From Petrimonas sp. IBARAKI (GTDB taxonomy: Bacteria > Bacteroidota > Bacteroidia > Bacteroidales > Dysgonomonadaceae): a stretch of DNA of 64,000 bases. A model generated the notes under the pieces. The model made no database searches and was not told the origin of the DNA. It saw only the letters and a list, made by a program, of their open reading frames with translations. Shown piece by piece: positions 47,091 through 55,008 of this stretch; positions within the stretch are counted from its first letter, which is position 1; every line of letters starts with the position of its first letter. The stretch is from positions 2,790,001 through 2,854,000 of the forward strand of contig AP018040.2 of assembly GCA_002356435.2 (NCBI GenBank), read 5' to 3'. Made by a program: the position numbers and the translations under genes.

Positions 47091-47867
47091 ATGAACATAA
47101 AAGATTTATTGAATTTAAAAGGCAAAATAATTTTGGTTTCAGGTGGTGCTGGACACTACGGTAAATGCATCGTAGAAGGATTGGCAGAAGCAGGAGGAAC
47201 CGTAATCATTGCTTCCCGTAATATGGATAATATAGTGAAAACTGTGTCTAAATTCCGGGAGGAAGGATGGGATGTACATTCCATGCCCGTTGATCAAGGG
47301 GATCATGACTCTGTTGTAGCTCTGAAAGTGGCAATAACCAAAAAATTTGGAAAATTAGACGTTTTTGTAAATAATGCCGTATCAAGACCGATGAAGACGT
47401 ACAATGATCCCATTGAAAATTTTGCTGAATCCATGCGTATAAATGCGACCGGAGCTATGGACATTTTACGTGAAATGGCAGATTTAATCGAAGAAAGTGG
47501 TGGTGGAAGTATAATAAATATTGCCTCTATGATGGGAATGTTTGGTCCGGATCTTTCCAACTACGAAGGTACGAATATGGGCATACCGCCTCCCGATTAC
47601 TTTTTCCACAGGGCGGGGATAATCAATCTCACCCGGTACCTGGCCCGTATTTATGCCGGGAAAAACATACGGGTGAATTGCGTTAGCCCGGGAGGTTTAT
47701 TCAATAATCAACCCGAGCGCTTCCTGGAGAATTACAACAAAAAAGTTCCTTTGGAAAGAATGGCAAACAACGACGACATAAAAGGCCTGATGGTGCTGTT
47801 GGCATCGGATGCCGGCGCTTATATAAACGGAGAAAACATTTTGATGGATGGCGGAATGCATGCGTAG
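47091..47867 (+). CDS. Short-chain dehydrogenase/reductase with altered catalytic motif
   Basis: 258 residues. Cofactor loop SGGAGHYG (17-24), VNNAV (93-97), Ser146 in NIASMMG, and the C-terminal 'INGENILMDGG' are typical of classical SDRs. The YxxxK motif reads Tyr170-FFH-Arg174, so the normally invariant lysine is arginine. An unusual insertion, 'DLSNYEGTNMGIPPPD', precedes the tyrosine. The same gene otherwise looks intact, so either activity persists with Arg or the protein has another role. Confidence 0.82.
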   Translation: MNIKDLLNLKGKIILVSGGAGHYGKCIVEGLAEAGGTVIIASRNMDNIVKTVSKFREEGWDVHSMPVDQGDHDSVVALKVAITKKFGKLDVFVNNAVSRPMKTYNDPIENFAESMRINATGAMDILREMADLIEESGGGSIINIASMMGMFGPDLSNYEGTNMGIPPPDYFFHRAGIINLTRYLARIYAGKNIRVNCVSPGGLFNNQPERFLENYNKKVPLERMANNDDIKGLMVLLASDAGAYINGENILMDGGMHA

Positions 47868-47908
47868 CACCCCCATACCCCATCGGCGGAAATAATAAGG
47901 TTGAACAT

Positions 47909-49078
47909 ATGCAAAGGAATAATCAAATTGCTTTCAAGGGGATTATAATTTCAGATTCTGAAGTAGTTAAAGGATATCTCACAACAAGTGGAGGAAAAAT
48001 TATCGATATAGGAGAATCTCCTCCGGGATGTGATGTGATTGATTTGGGTGAATCGTATATCACGCCCGGATTCATTGATTTGCATATACACGGCATTCAC
48101 CGCATGCTGGTGGACAACGGTGCGGAAGACTTGAAAGAAATCTGCAAAATTTTACCTCAATACGGAGTTACCGGATTTTTGCCCACACTAGCTCCCAGGC
48201 CTAAAGGAGAAGATGCTGAGTTTCTCTCGGAGTTGTCCAAAACAGAAACTGAAGGAACGGAAGTACTGGGTTTCCACCTGGAAGGGCCGTTTCTCAAGAT
48301 CACAGGAGCTTTAGGCGCCGGGGCCATCTCCGGGGCAGATGAAGGAAGGGTACATGCTCTGATTCATGCGGCGAAACCACATAAAGCGATTTTCAGCATT
48401 TCTCCGGACGTAGACGGAATCGAGAAACTGTTGCCGTTGATGGCAGCCAACGGCACCCCTGTCTTTATGACACACACTGCCGCCACAGTTGAACAAACTC
48501 AGCTAGCCATAGAATTGGGCGTTCGACACGCTACTCATTTCTACGATGTATTCCCCTGTCCCTCTGTTTCCGAACCCGGTGTGCGACCTTGCGGAGCCGT
48601 TGAAGCCATCCTGGCAGACGAGCGGGTAAGTGTGGATTTCATCCTGGATGGCGTACATGTTGACCCCGTGGCGGCAAAAATGTCTTTGATCAGTAAAAGG
48701 AAAGGGCCGGGCAAGGTCTGTCTCGTTACAGATGCCAACGTAGGTGCGGGATTAGAGCCCGGACAATTCTCGTTCGGCAATTTGGGAGATATCTGCTTTG
48801 CGTACAAAGGCGCTCCTGCACGTTCCGTAAAGGACAACACATTGGCAGGGAGTGGCCTGACAATGGACCGGGCTTTAAAAAATGCCGTGAAATGGCTGGA
48901 TTTGGATTTGGTGCAAGCATCAAAGTTGGTAAGCCATCATCCGGCTCAGGTTCTTGGCCTCGGTGATAAGAAAGGATTATTAAAGGAAGGTTACGACGCC
49001 GATTTCGTCGTATTAGATGAAAATCTGGATGTTTTACGAACATGGATAAACGGTAAATGTTTTTTTGAAAGGAAATAA
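47909..49078 (+). CDS. NagA-like N-acetyl-amino-sugar-phosphate deacetylase
   Basis: 389 residues in the amidohydrolase superfamily. NagA landmarks: His59/His61 in GFIDLHIHG, metal ligand Glu125 in FHLEGPF, His189 in THTAA, His210 in ATHFYD, DGVHVDP with His250, and catalytic Asp275 in LVTDA. The classical THLFNAM segment reads ATHFYDVF, so the Asn-Ala pair that contacts the phosphosugar in NagA is changed. Deacetylation of a GlcNAc-6-P-like compound is the likeliest reaction, possibly on a different amino sugar. The following gene starts one base after the stop, indicating translational coupling. Confidence 0.8.
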   Translation: MQRNNQIAFKGIIISDSEVVKGYLTTSGGKIIDIGESPPGCDVIDLGESYITPGFIDLHIHGIHRMLVDNGAEDLKEICKILPQYGVTGFLPTLAPRPKGEDAEFLSELSKTETEGTEVLGFHLEGPFLKITGALGAGAISGADEGRVHALIHAAKPHKAIFSISPDVDGIEKLLPLMAANGTPVFMTHTAATVEQTQLAIELGVRHATHFYDVFPCPSVSEPGVRPCGAVEAILADERVSVDFILDGVHVDPVAAKMSLISKRKGPGKVCLVTDANVGAGLEPGQFSFGNLGDICFAYKGAPARSVKDNTLAGSGLTMDRALKNAVKWLDLDLVQASKLVSHHPAQVLGLGDKKGLLKEGYDADFVVLDENLDVLRTWINGKCFFERK

Positions 49079-49079
49079 T

Positions 49080-50060
49080 ATGAAACAAACTCAAAAATTT
49101 GAGCCTGACCCTGGGCATAATACAGGACATCAGCAATTCGACTTCAATCCCTCTGAATGGGTACCCTTTAAGGACAAAAAAGAAATCAACAGGGTGTTAG
49201 CCATCAAAAGAGAGGATATAGAGAGACACGAAAACCCCGATTTTAAAATTAAGGTTTTACCTGATTCAGATGTCGAATATTATTGGATAACGGACATGTT
49301 CAGAAGAATCAAGCATTCTTCGGATACCGGGGAAAAACTCGTAATGATACTCCCCAATCCTGCCCCGCTTTACAGACATCTGGCCAGATTAATCAATGCT
49401 TGTAATATAGACTGCCGGAATGTCTATGCTTTTGCTATGGATGAATACGCCGATGAAAACGGAAATATTGCGCCTGAAGGGTGGGAATTTGGTTTTACTC
49501 ACGCGATGATGAAATATTTCTATTATGAACTGGATAAAAGGCTGAGGCCGCCAAAAGAGCAGTTTGTCGGATTTACCAACAAGAATGTACATGATTACAG
49601 TAAAATGATTGCTGACCGTGGTGGGGCCGACATATGCTACAGTGGGCCCGGGTGGACAGGCCATTTAGCCTTTATCGAACCGGATGCGCCCGAATTCCGG
49701 GGTTCCCTGGAAGACTGGAAACAGATGGGAGCAAGGGTCTGCACGTTAAGTCCTTTCACTCTCGCTCAAAACTCATTACACGGTGTTTTTGGCAAGAGCG
49801 GAAATTTGGCGGCAGTGCCTCCAAAGGCTGCGACAATAGGCCCCGCTGATGTAATAAATGCCAAACACCGCTTTGACACACACGCTATTACTGTACACGG
49901 TACAACCACCGCATGGCAACGATTTACTACGCGTCTCGTACTGCACGGACCGGTAACGCCGCTTGTGCCCGAATCCATCCTTCAGACATTGAGGACCGAC
50001 GTATACGTATCGGAAACCATCGCACAAAACATAGAAACAGACTGGAACAAAGGATATTAA
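49080..50060 (+). CDS. NagB/6-phosphogluconolactonase-superfamily protein
   Basis: 326 residues from the ATG at 49080, preceded by GAAAGGAA; an in-frame TTG at 49065 is rejected. The glucosamine-6-phosphate deaminase fold is indicated by MDEY (Asp121) and SGPGWTGHLAFIEP (188-201). In NagB this second motif is GIGxDGHIAFNEP; here the Asp before Gly-His is Thr193 and the Asn before Glu200 is Ile, while His195 and Glu200 remain. About 55 extra N-terminal residues precede the domain. A deaminase/isomerase of a non-standard amino-sugar phosphate is likely; the changes argue against plain NagB. Confidence 0.72.
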   Translation: MKQTQKFEPDPGHNTGHQQFDFNPSEWVPFKDKKEINRVLAIKREDIERHENPDFKIKVLPDSDVEYYWITDMFRRIKHSSDTGEKLVMILPNPAPLYRHLARLINACNIDCRNVYAFAMDEYADENGNIAPEGWEFGFTHAMMKYFYYELDKRLRPPKEQFVGFTNKNVHDYSKMIADRGGADICYSGPGWTGHLAFIEPDAPEFRGSLEDWKQMGARVCTLSPFTLAQNSLHGVFGKSGNLAAVPPKAATIGPADVINAKHRFDTHAITVHGTTTAWQRFTTRLVLHGPVTPLVPESILQTLRTDVYVSETIAQNIETDWNKGY

Positions 50061-50073
50061 AAAAACATTAAAG

Positions 50074-51390
50074 ATGACTGAATTAAAAGCCGGCGCAGCA
50101 ACCGTAAATATTACCCCGCAAGAATCACATTTCTTGTTCGGTTACCCGTTTGTTGATAGAATGAGTACCGGCACACACGATGATTTGTTAAGTTCAGCTT
50201 TGTATTTAACGGATGGGAAGAATCAGGTTTTGTTTATTTCCAACGACGTTATATACGTGAGTAAAGCATCTACAGCTCGGATAAGAGAAGAAATTTCTAA
50301 AGAAACCGGGATACAGGCTTCCAATATACTGGTAGCGGCAACACATACACATTCAGCTCCGGTTACTGTAGATGTGGTAATCAGTGCGAACGACCCAATC
50401 GTTCCAAAAGTTGATAGAAACTACCTGAAATTCATGGAGGAGAGCACCGTAAAAGCAGCTTGCCAGGCAGTTGAGAATGCAACGTTGGCGGAGATTGCCG
50501 TTGTTGTTGGAGACGCAACCGGTGTGGGAACCAATCGACACAATCCTGAGTGGGCAAAAGACACGGATGTTCCGGCAGTATTTGTCAAAAATAAGTACAA
50601 TGATGAATTTATCAGTTGTATGCTGATTTGCAACATGCACCCTACCATATTGCACGAAAACTCAACACTGTACAGCAGTGATTTTCCGCATTTTGTCCGA
50701 AAAACCCTTCAGGAAGTAGTTTTAGGAAATGACCGTCCGGTCATCTATTTTACCGGGACTGCCGGGAATCAAAGCCCGAGACACGTGACAAAATCCAACA
50801 CATTTGAAGAGGCCAAACGAATAGGACAGATTGTTGCAGATTCCATCAGCTCCAAGCTAACGGAGACGGTGACTTTCTCCTCCCATATACCTGTTTCAGC
50901 CGCTCAAAAATTCGTCGATTTGCCCAAACGGGCTTTTCCCTCGATTGAATGGGCAGTTGAACATCGCGACAAAACCAAAAAACGTTTCGAAGAGCTTAAA
51001 AAGAATTCAGAAATTCCGCAGGAGGTCCGCACGGCAGAAGTGAACTGGTTTGGTTCAGAAGAACTCCTGTATTTGTCGAAATTAGCTCAAGACAACAAAT
51101 TGGGAAAAGCATACCAAAGCTCTCTACCTGCTGAAATACAAATAATTAAAGTGGGTGAATGGAAATTTGTAGCCTGGCCAGGGGAGGTGTTTGTAGAGTA
51201 CGGCATTGAACTGAAAAATCATGCTAAAGAGATCGCTTTGATAACCTATGCCAATGGCGAACTTCAAGGTTATCTCGTTACCCAGGAAGCTCAGGACGGA
51301 GGTTATTATGAAGCTGGAAATTCTTTCTTCGATTACAAGGCCGGTAAATTAATGCTGGCCGAAACAATCAAGGAATTAAAATCGATGTGA
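50074..51390 (+). CDS. Cytoplasmic protein with neutral-ceramidase N-terminal-like domain
   Basis: 438 residues without a signal peptide. The opening 'GAATVNITPQE' and the zinc motif VAATHTHSAP (His91, His93), plus NMHPTILHENS and GTAGNQSPR, match the PF04734-type domain first known from neutral ceramidases, which hydrolyse an amide bond with zinc. True ceramidases are secreted and much longer. A cytoplasmic, single-domain form inside a sugar operon is more likely to hydrolyse an N-acyl or related group on a small polar substrate. One base separates it from the kinase gene. Confidence 0.72.
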   Translation: MTELKAGAATVNITPQESHFLFGYPFVDRMSTGTHDDLLSSALYLTDGKNQVLFISNDVIYVSKASTARIREEISKETGIQASNILVAATHTHSAPVTVDVVISANDPIVPKVDRNYLKFMEESTVKAACQAVENATLAEIAVVVGDATGVGTNRHNPEWAKDTDVPAVFVKNKYNDEFISCMLICNMHPTILHENSTLYSSDFPHFVRKTLQEVVLGNDRPVIYFTGTAGNQSPRHVTKSNTFEEAKRIGQIVADSISSKLTETVTFSSHIPVSAAQKFVDLPKRAFPSIEWAVEHRDKTKKRFEELKKNSEIPQEVRTAEVNWFGSEELLYLSKLAQDNKLGKAYQSSLPAEIQIIKVGEWKFVAWPGEVFVEYGIELKNHAKEIALITYANGELQGYLVTQEAQDGGYYEAGNSFFDYKAGKLMLAETIKELKSM

Positions 51391-51391
51391 A

Positions 51392-52807
51392 ATGGGATTC
51401 TATCTCGGAATAGATTTAGGAACAAGTTACTTCAAGGCGGGCATATTCGATGAACAAGGAAATCTCGCCGGACTGGGACGTTGTCTTGTTATTAAACAAA
51501 CAGACGATGGAAAGATCTGTGAATTGCCAATCGCTGATTTTTGGGTTACACTACGTAAATGCATTAATCGGGCAATTGAAAAGGCAGAAATCAACCCAAA
51601 CGAGCTAATTGCTGTTTCCTATTCATCGCAAGCCAACAGCTTTATCCTGTTAGATGAAACGGATCATCCGTTAACTCCATTGATTCTGTGGCCGGACAAA
51701 AGAGCCGGACAAATTCCTTCCGTTCTGGACTCTTTATTGGGAAACCCTAATTTTCTAAAGAAAACAGGATTAGGAATTTTGCCCGGTTTGCAATCAATGG
51801 CAGCTAAAATAGTTTGGTTTCAAGAGAACAAGCCGGAAATCTGGGAGAAGGTAAACAGCATTGCTTCCGTTTCAGACTACCTGACATTCTCGTTAACCGG
51901 ACAAAAAGTAAGCGACTTCAGTACATCTTCCATGACAGGACTGTTCGATCTACTTGAAGAAAAGTGGTGGAACGAAGCATTAGAAACACTGAATATCAAC
52001 AAAAAATTCTTGTTTTCTCCCAAAAGAACAGGAAGTTTTGTCGGCACTTTAGCCGGAGAAAGAGCTATACAATTGGGATTGTCTGCCGACACGAAATTCT
52101 TCCTGGGAGGATTAGACCACCATATTGTTGCTGTAGGTGCTGGCTTAACGAGTTCAACCCAAATTTCCGAATCAACAGGCACTGTGCTGGCATGTGTGAA
52201 TTATCATCAAGGATTCTCTCCGAGAGCGGGAATAAACATAGCTCCAGGCTTAAGAAAAGAATATTATTTTCAAATGGCTTTCAATGAAAATGGAGCTACA
52301 GCACTAGAGTGGTATCAAAAAAAGTTTGCTCCTGAATTATCCATTGAAGAACTGTTAAAGATGGCCGAAGGCATTGCCCCGGGAAGTGATGGTTTAAAAG
52401 CTTCTCCCTGTGTTGATAAGTTTGAATCACTTTCGGGATTCCAGAACATTACAAACAAGCATTCCCACGGACATTTTGTAAGGGCGATTCTCGAATCGAC
52501 TGGTTTAAGTTTACGAGACTTAATTTGCAGTCTGGATAAAGAAAACGTATCAGAGGTGTTAATAGCTTCAGGAGGAGGAGCCCGGAGCCTTTTGTGGATG
52601 CAAATAAAGGCCGATATCCTCAATAAAGTTTTTATGGTACCCGAATGCAGTGAATTGGCCTGCCAGGGGGCCGCATTGATCGGAGCGACAGGGAATATCC
52701 AACAGGAAGAGAGGAAAGAGTCTTTCGGAAAACAGGCGAGATATGCTCAGCTGATAAACCCAAATCCAGCAGATGTAGAAAAATATAAATTGGAAAATAA
52801 ATTATGA
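51392..52807 (+). CDS. FGGY-family carbohydrate kinase
   Basis: 471 residues. ATPase-fold motifs: GIDLGTSYFKAGIFD (residues 6-20), LWPDKRAG with the sugar-contacting Asp, GGLDHHIVAVGAG, and the C-terminal ASGGGARSLLWMQIKADI and CQGAALIGA segments. The family phosphorylates pentuloses, hexoses, aldonates, glycerol and tetritols. It overlaps the SIS gene by four bases (ATGA), so kinase and isomerase are probably made in step. Substrate unknown; the kinase is the only one in the operon and so probably commits the imported sugar to the pathway. Confidence 0.86.
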   Translation: MGFYLGIDLGTSYFKAGIFDEQGNLAGLGRCLVIKQTDDGKICELPIADFWVTLRKCINRAIEKAEINPNELIAVSYSSQANSFILLDETDHPLTPLILWPDKRAGQIPSVLDSLLGNPNFLKKTGLGILPGLQSMAAKIVWFQENKPEIWEKVNSIASVSDYLTFSLTGQKVSDFSTSSMTGLFDLLEEKWWNEALETLNINKKFLFSPKRTGSFVGTLAGERAIQLGLSADTKFFLGGLDHHIVAVGAGLTSSTQISESTGTVLACVNYHQGFSPRAGINIAPGLRKEYYFQMAFNENGATALEWYQKKFAPELSIEELLKMAEGIAPGSDGLKASPCVDKFESLSGFQNITNKHSHGHFVRAILESTGLSLRDLICSLDKENVSEVLIASGGGARSLLWMQIKADILNKVFMVPECSELACQGAALIGATGNIQQEERKESFGKQARYAQLINPNPADVEKYKLENKL

Positions 52808-53409
52808 AAGAATTAAAAGAAGATGCGATCCTGCAACGGGCAATACAGTCCTTAAGGATTGAAAGCAAGGCCATTTCGGATATCATTGATTACCTGGACA
52901 AAGAGAGCTTTTTAAAAGCCGTTGAAGTATTGAGCAGCTGTCCCAAGATAATAACCTGCGCCAGCGGGTCGTCCGGTATCGCTGCAAAAAAGTTCGCACA
53001 CTCGTTGTGCTGCATCGAGAGAAACGCACAATTCCTGTCGCCGGCGGAAGCCATCCACGGAGGAATGGGATGCATGAAAAAGGGAGATGCGGTAGTGATG
53101 GTCTCCCGGGGAGGAAAGACCGCCGAGCTGTTACCCATCATCGAGGTGTGCAATAAAAAAGAGGTGATCCTTATCGGGGTTACCGAGAACCTGGATGCTC
53201 CCCTGGCTAAAAATTCACAAATCGTTGTCCCCATGAAAATCGAGAAGGAGAGTGACGGGTTGAATGTCATGGCTACGGCCAGCTTCGTAGCCACGATTGC
53301 CATTTTTGACGCCATGCTTGCCTCCATTATGGAAACCACCGGGTATTCGTTGGAGCAGTTTGCCTTAATCCACCCGGGCGGCGCTGTCGGCAGCAGGCTT
53401 AACGGGTAA
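52804..53409 (+). CDS. SIS-domain sugar-phosphate isomerase (KdsD/GutQ-like, no CBS domains)
   Basis: 201 residues. One SIS domain with CASGSSGIAAKKFAHSL (sugar-phosphate loop), MVSRGGKTAEL, and the KdsD-type tail HPGGAVGSRL. KdsD/GutQ arabinose-5-phosphate isomerases normally carry two C-terminal CBS domains; this protein ends right after the SIS domain. Its neighbours, a kinase overlapping upstream and a TIM-like isomerase 39 bases downstream, suggest aldose/ketose isomerisation of a phosphorylated catabolic intermediate rather than lipopolysaccharide Kdo synthesis. Confidence 0.82.
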   Translation: MKELKEDAILQRAIQSLRIESKAISDIIDYLDKESFLKAVEVLSSCPKIITCASGSSGIAAKKFAHSLCCIERNAQFLSPAEAIHGGMGCMKKGDAVVMVSRGGKTAELLPIIEVCNKKEVILIGVTENLDAPLAKNSQIVVPMKIEKESDGLNVMATASFVATIAIFDAMLASIMETTGYSLEQFALIHPGGAVGSRLNG

Positions 53410-53448
53410 ATAGAGTATCTGAAACCAAAAATAAAATTACCAAATAAT

Positions 53449-54150
53449 ATGTATAAGGGATTAACAATAAAACCGCCATTTTTTGAAATTGGACCTAAAG
53501 CTTACATGTATGGGGAAAGGATGCTGAGGCTGGCAAAAGCGGCCGATGAAGCTTCCGTCAAGTACGATGTGAGAATAATTCTAACACTGCAACCGTCGGA
53601 TATTTACCTGCTGGCCAGGGAGACGGAACACGTGCTCATTTTTGCTCAACACATGGATCCGGTCCCGATAGGCAGGGGAAACGGCTCCATCCTTCCAGAG
53701 GCGCTAAAAGCAGCCGGCGCTGTCGGTGTCATTCTCAACCACGCCGAAAAACCGATGACCCTGGCTGATCTGTCCCGGGCAATTAGACGGGCGGATGAAG
53801 TGGGCCTGGTTTCAATGGTATGTGCCGACTCCATCCGGGAGGCAGAGGCAGTTGCCCATCTTTCTCCCAATATTATCGTGGCTGAACCCACGGAATTGAT
53901 CGGCACGGGACAGACCAGCGACGAGGAGTACGTGATTGCAACCACTTCGGCCATAAAAAAGGTAAACACGGAGATTCAGGTATTACAAGCAGCCGGAATC
54001 AAGAACGGGCAGGATGTTTACAGGACGATCAGGGCGGGGGCTGACGCCACGGGCACCACCAGCGGGATCATGAGAGCAGAGGATCCGGAGGCGATGCTGG
54101 ATGAAATGATCGGTGCCGTTCGAAAAGCATGGGATGATTTAAATAAATAA
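53449..54150 (+). CDS. TIM-family isomerase, non-canonical GPK subgroup
   Basis: 233 residues, the short archaeal-type length. Catalytic His98 (ILNHAEKP) and Glu146 (VAEPTELIGTG) align with those of triose-phosphate isomerase, and the phosphate-binding GADATGTTSG loop is recognisable. The N-terminal NxK motif of glycolytic TIM is replaced by Gly15-Pro-Lys17 (EIGPKAY): the lysine is kept, but the asparagine is lost. TIM homologues in tetritol operons isomerise erythrulose phosphates, so a tetrulose- or other ketose-phosphate substrate is plausible. It is probably not the housekeeping glycolytic enzyme. Confidence 0.75.
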   Translation: MYKGLTIKPPFFEIGPKAYMYGERMLRLAKAADEASVKYDVRIILTLQPSDIYLLARETEHVLIFAQHMDPVPIGRGNGSILPEALKAAGAVGVILNHAEKPMTLADLSRAIRRADEVGLVSMVCADSIREAEAVAHLSPNIIVAEPTELIGTGQTSDEEYVIATTSAIKKVNTEIQVLQAAGIKNGQDVYRTIRAGADATGTTSGIMRAEDPEAMLDEMIGAVRKAWDDLNK

Positions 54151-54171
54151 TTGATTTACAAACTAACTAAG

Positions 54172-54178
54172 AAAGGAG
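54172..54178 (+). promoter_or_regulatory. Strong Shine-Dalgarno sequence before yjbQ-like gene
   Basis: AAAGGAG ends nine bases before the ATG at 54188. Such a full-strength site is unusual for Bacteroidota and is not seen before most genes in this window; it fixes the start of the yjbQ-like gene. Confidence 0.7.
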
Positions 54179-54187
54179 ATTAAAAAA

Positions 54188-54688
54188 ATGAAACTTTACA
54201 GGGGAACAATTGACCTTCAGTCAAAAGATCACAGGCCGGATTTTCACAACGTGACGGACGAAGTAAAAAGAATTGTGAATGAATCCGGCGTTCAGAACGG
54301 CATTTGTGTCGTTTATTCGCACCACACCACCTGCTCGGTGATGACGCAGGAATGTTCGCACGACCTCAATTTTTTCGGCAGGGAATACCTGCAACAGGAT
54401 TTGAACAACATCATGGAGAAGCTGGTGCCGACATGCAGAACCGAAGGGCAATACTTGCATCCGGGTCCGGAGCACATTAAGTTTGCGCTTACCTTCCCGG
54501 ACGAAGAACCGAAAGGCAGCCTTAACACTGACGCCCACTTACGTTCCGTGTTTTTCGGGCGTTCCGAAACCATACCTCTGGTTGACGGAAAGCTCTCGTT
54601 GGGCGATTTTGGGTTCATTTACTTTGTGGACTGGGACCAGATCCGTGAAAGAAAAAGAGTCTGTGAAGTACAAATTATCGGGGAATAG
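54188..54688 (+). CDS. YjbQ/UPF0047 family protein
   Basis: 166 residues. 'VVYSHHTTCSVMTQE' (42-56, with His45/His46) and the later PEHIKFAL segment match the PF01894 family, a small beta-sandwich metal-site protein. Some members show weak thiamine-phosphate-synthase activity; the cellular role is unsettled. It is the last gene of the 14-gene block, 37 bases after the TIM-like gene and before a palindromic terminator-like element. Members of this family occasionally travel with sugar catabolic genes, but its contribution here is unknown. Confidence 0.8.
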   Translation: MKLYRGTIDLQSKDHRPDFHNVTDEVKRIVNESGVQNGICVVYSHHTTCSVMTQECSHDLNFFGREYLQQDLNNIMEKLVPTCRTEGQYLHPGPEHIKFALTFPDEEPKGSLNTDAHLRSVFFGRSETIPLVDGKLSLGDFGFIYFVDWDQIRERKRVCEVQIIGE

Positions 54689-55008
54689 GATCAAACAGCT
54701 TACAGAAGATTTCAAAAGCAATCTGACGTACCCACAAAAGGAACATGACAAGACTTGTTCGGAGATTTCTCATTGTCAAGTACATGTTTTAGTTGGTCGT
54801 TCGGAGGGCGAATGAGTTGATCCGGAAAAGCCTCTACCAATGGGCAGGTGATATCACCTGCTCCATTGGTATATAAAGTTGCCTGTGCGAAAACCGGTAA
54901 AAAAATTTGTCCGTTATCCGATCATTTCATAAACTATTATGCCCATCTGATCAGGAATCAATATGCAGAACCTAAATTTATTAAACTTTAAACGATTTTT
55001 TTTCAGAT
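54689..55008. other. Intergenic region between catabolic operon and DUF4838-like gene
   Basis: 320 bases holding a long palindrome (annotated separately) and AT-rich leader DNA. No supported ORF. A promoter for the downstream lipoprotein genes is expected, but I cannot place one confidently. Confidence 0.5.
54837..54869 (+). terminator. Palindrome at the end of the catabolic operon
   Basis: CCAATGGGCAGGTGAT (54837-54852) is mirrored by ATCACCTGCTCCATTGG (54853-54869) with a single extra base and no loop at the DNA level. As RNA it would fold into a stable hairpin. It follows the last operon gene by about 150 bases; no T-run is adjacent, so Rho-independent termination is only probable. A protein-binding dyad is an alternative. 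Confidence 0.5.

Noticed and set aside
52804-53409. Calling the SIS protein KdsD for Kdo synthesis
   Set aside because: No CBS domains and it is embedded, overlapping the FGGY kinase gene, in a catabolic operon.
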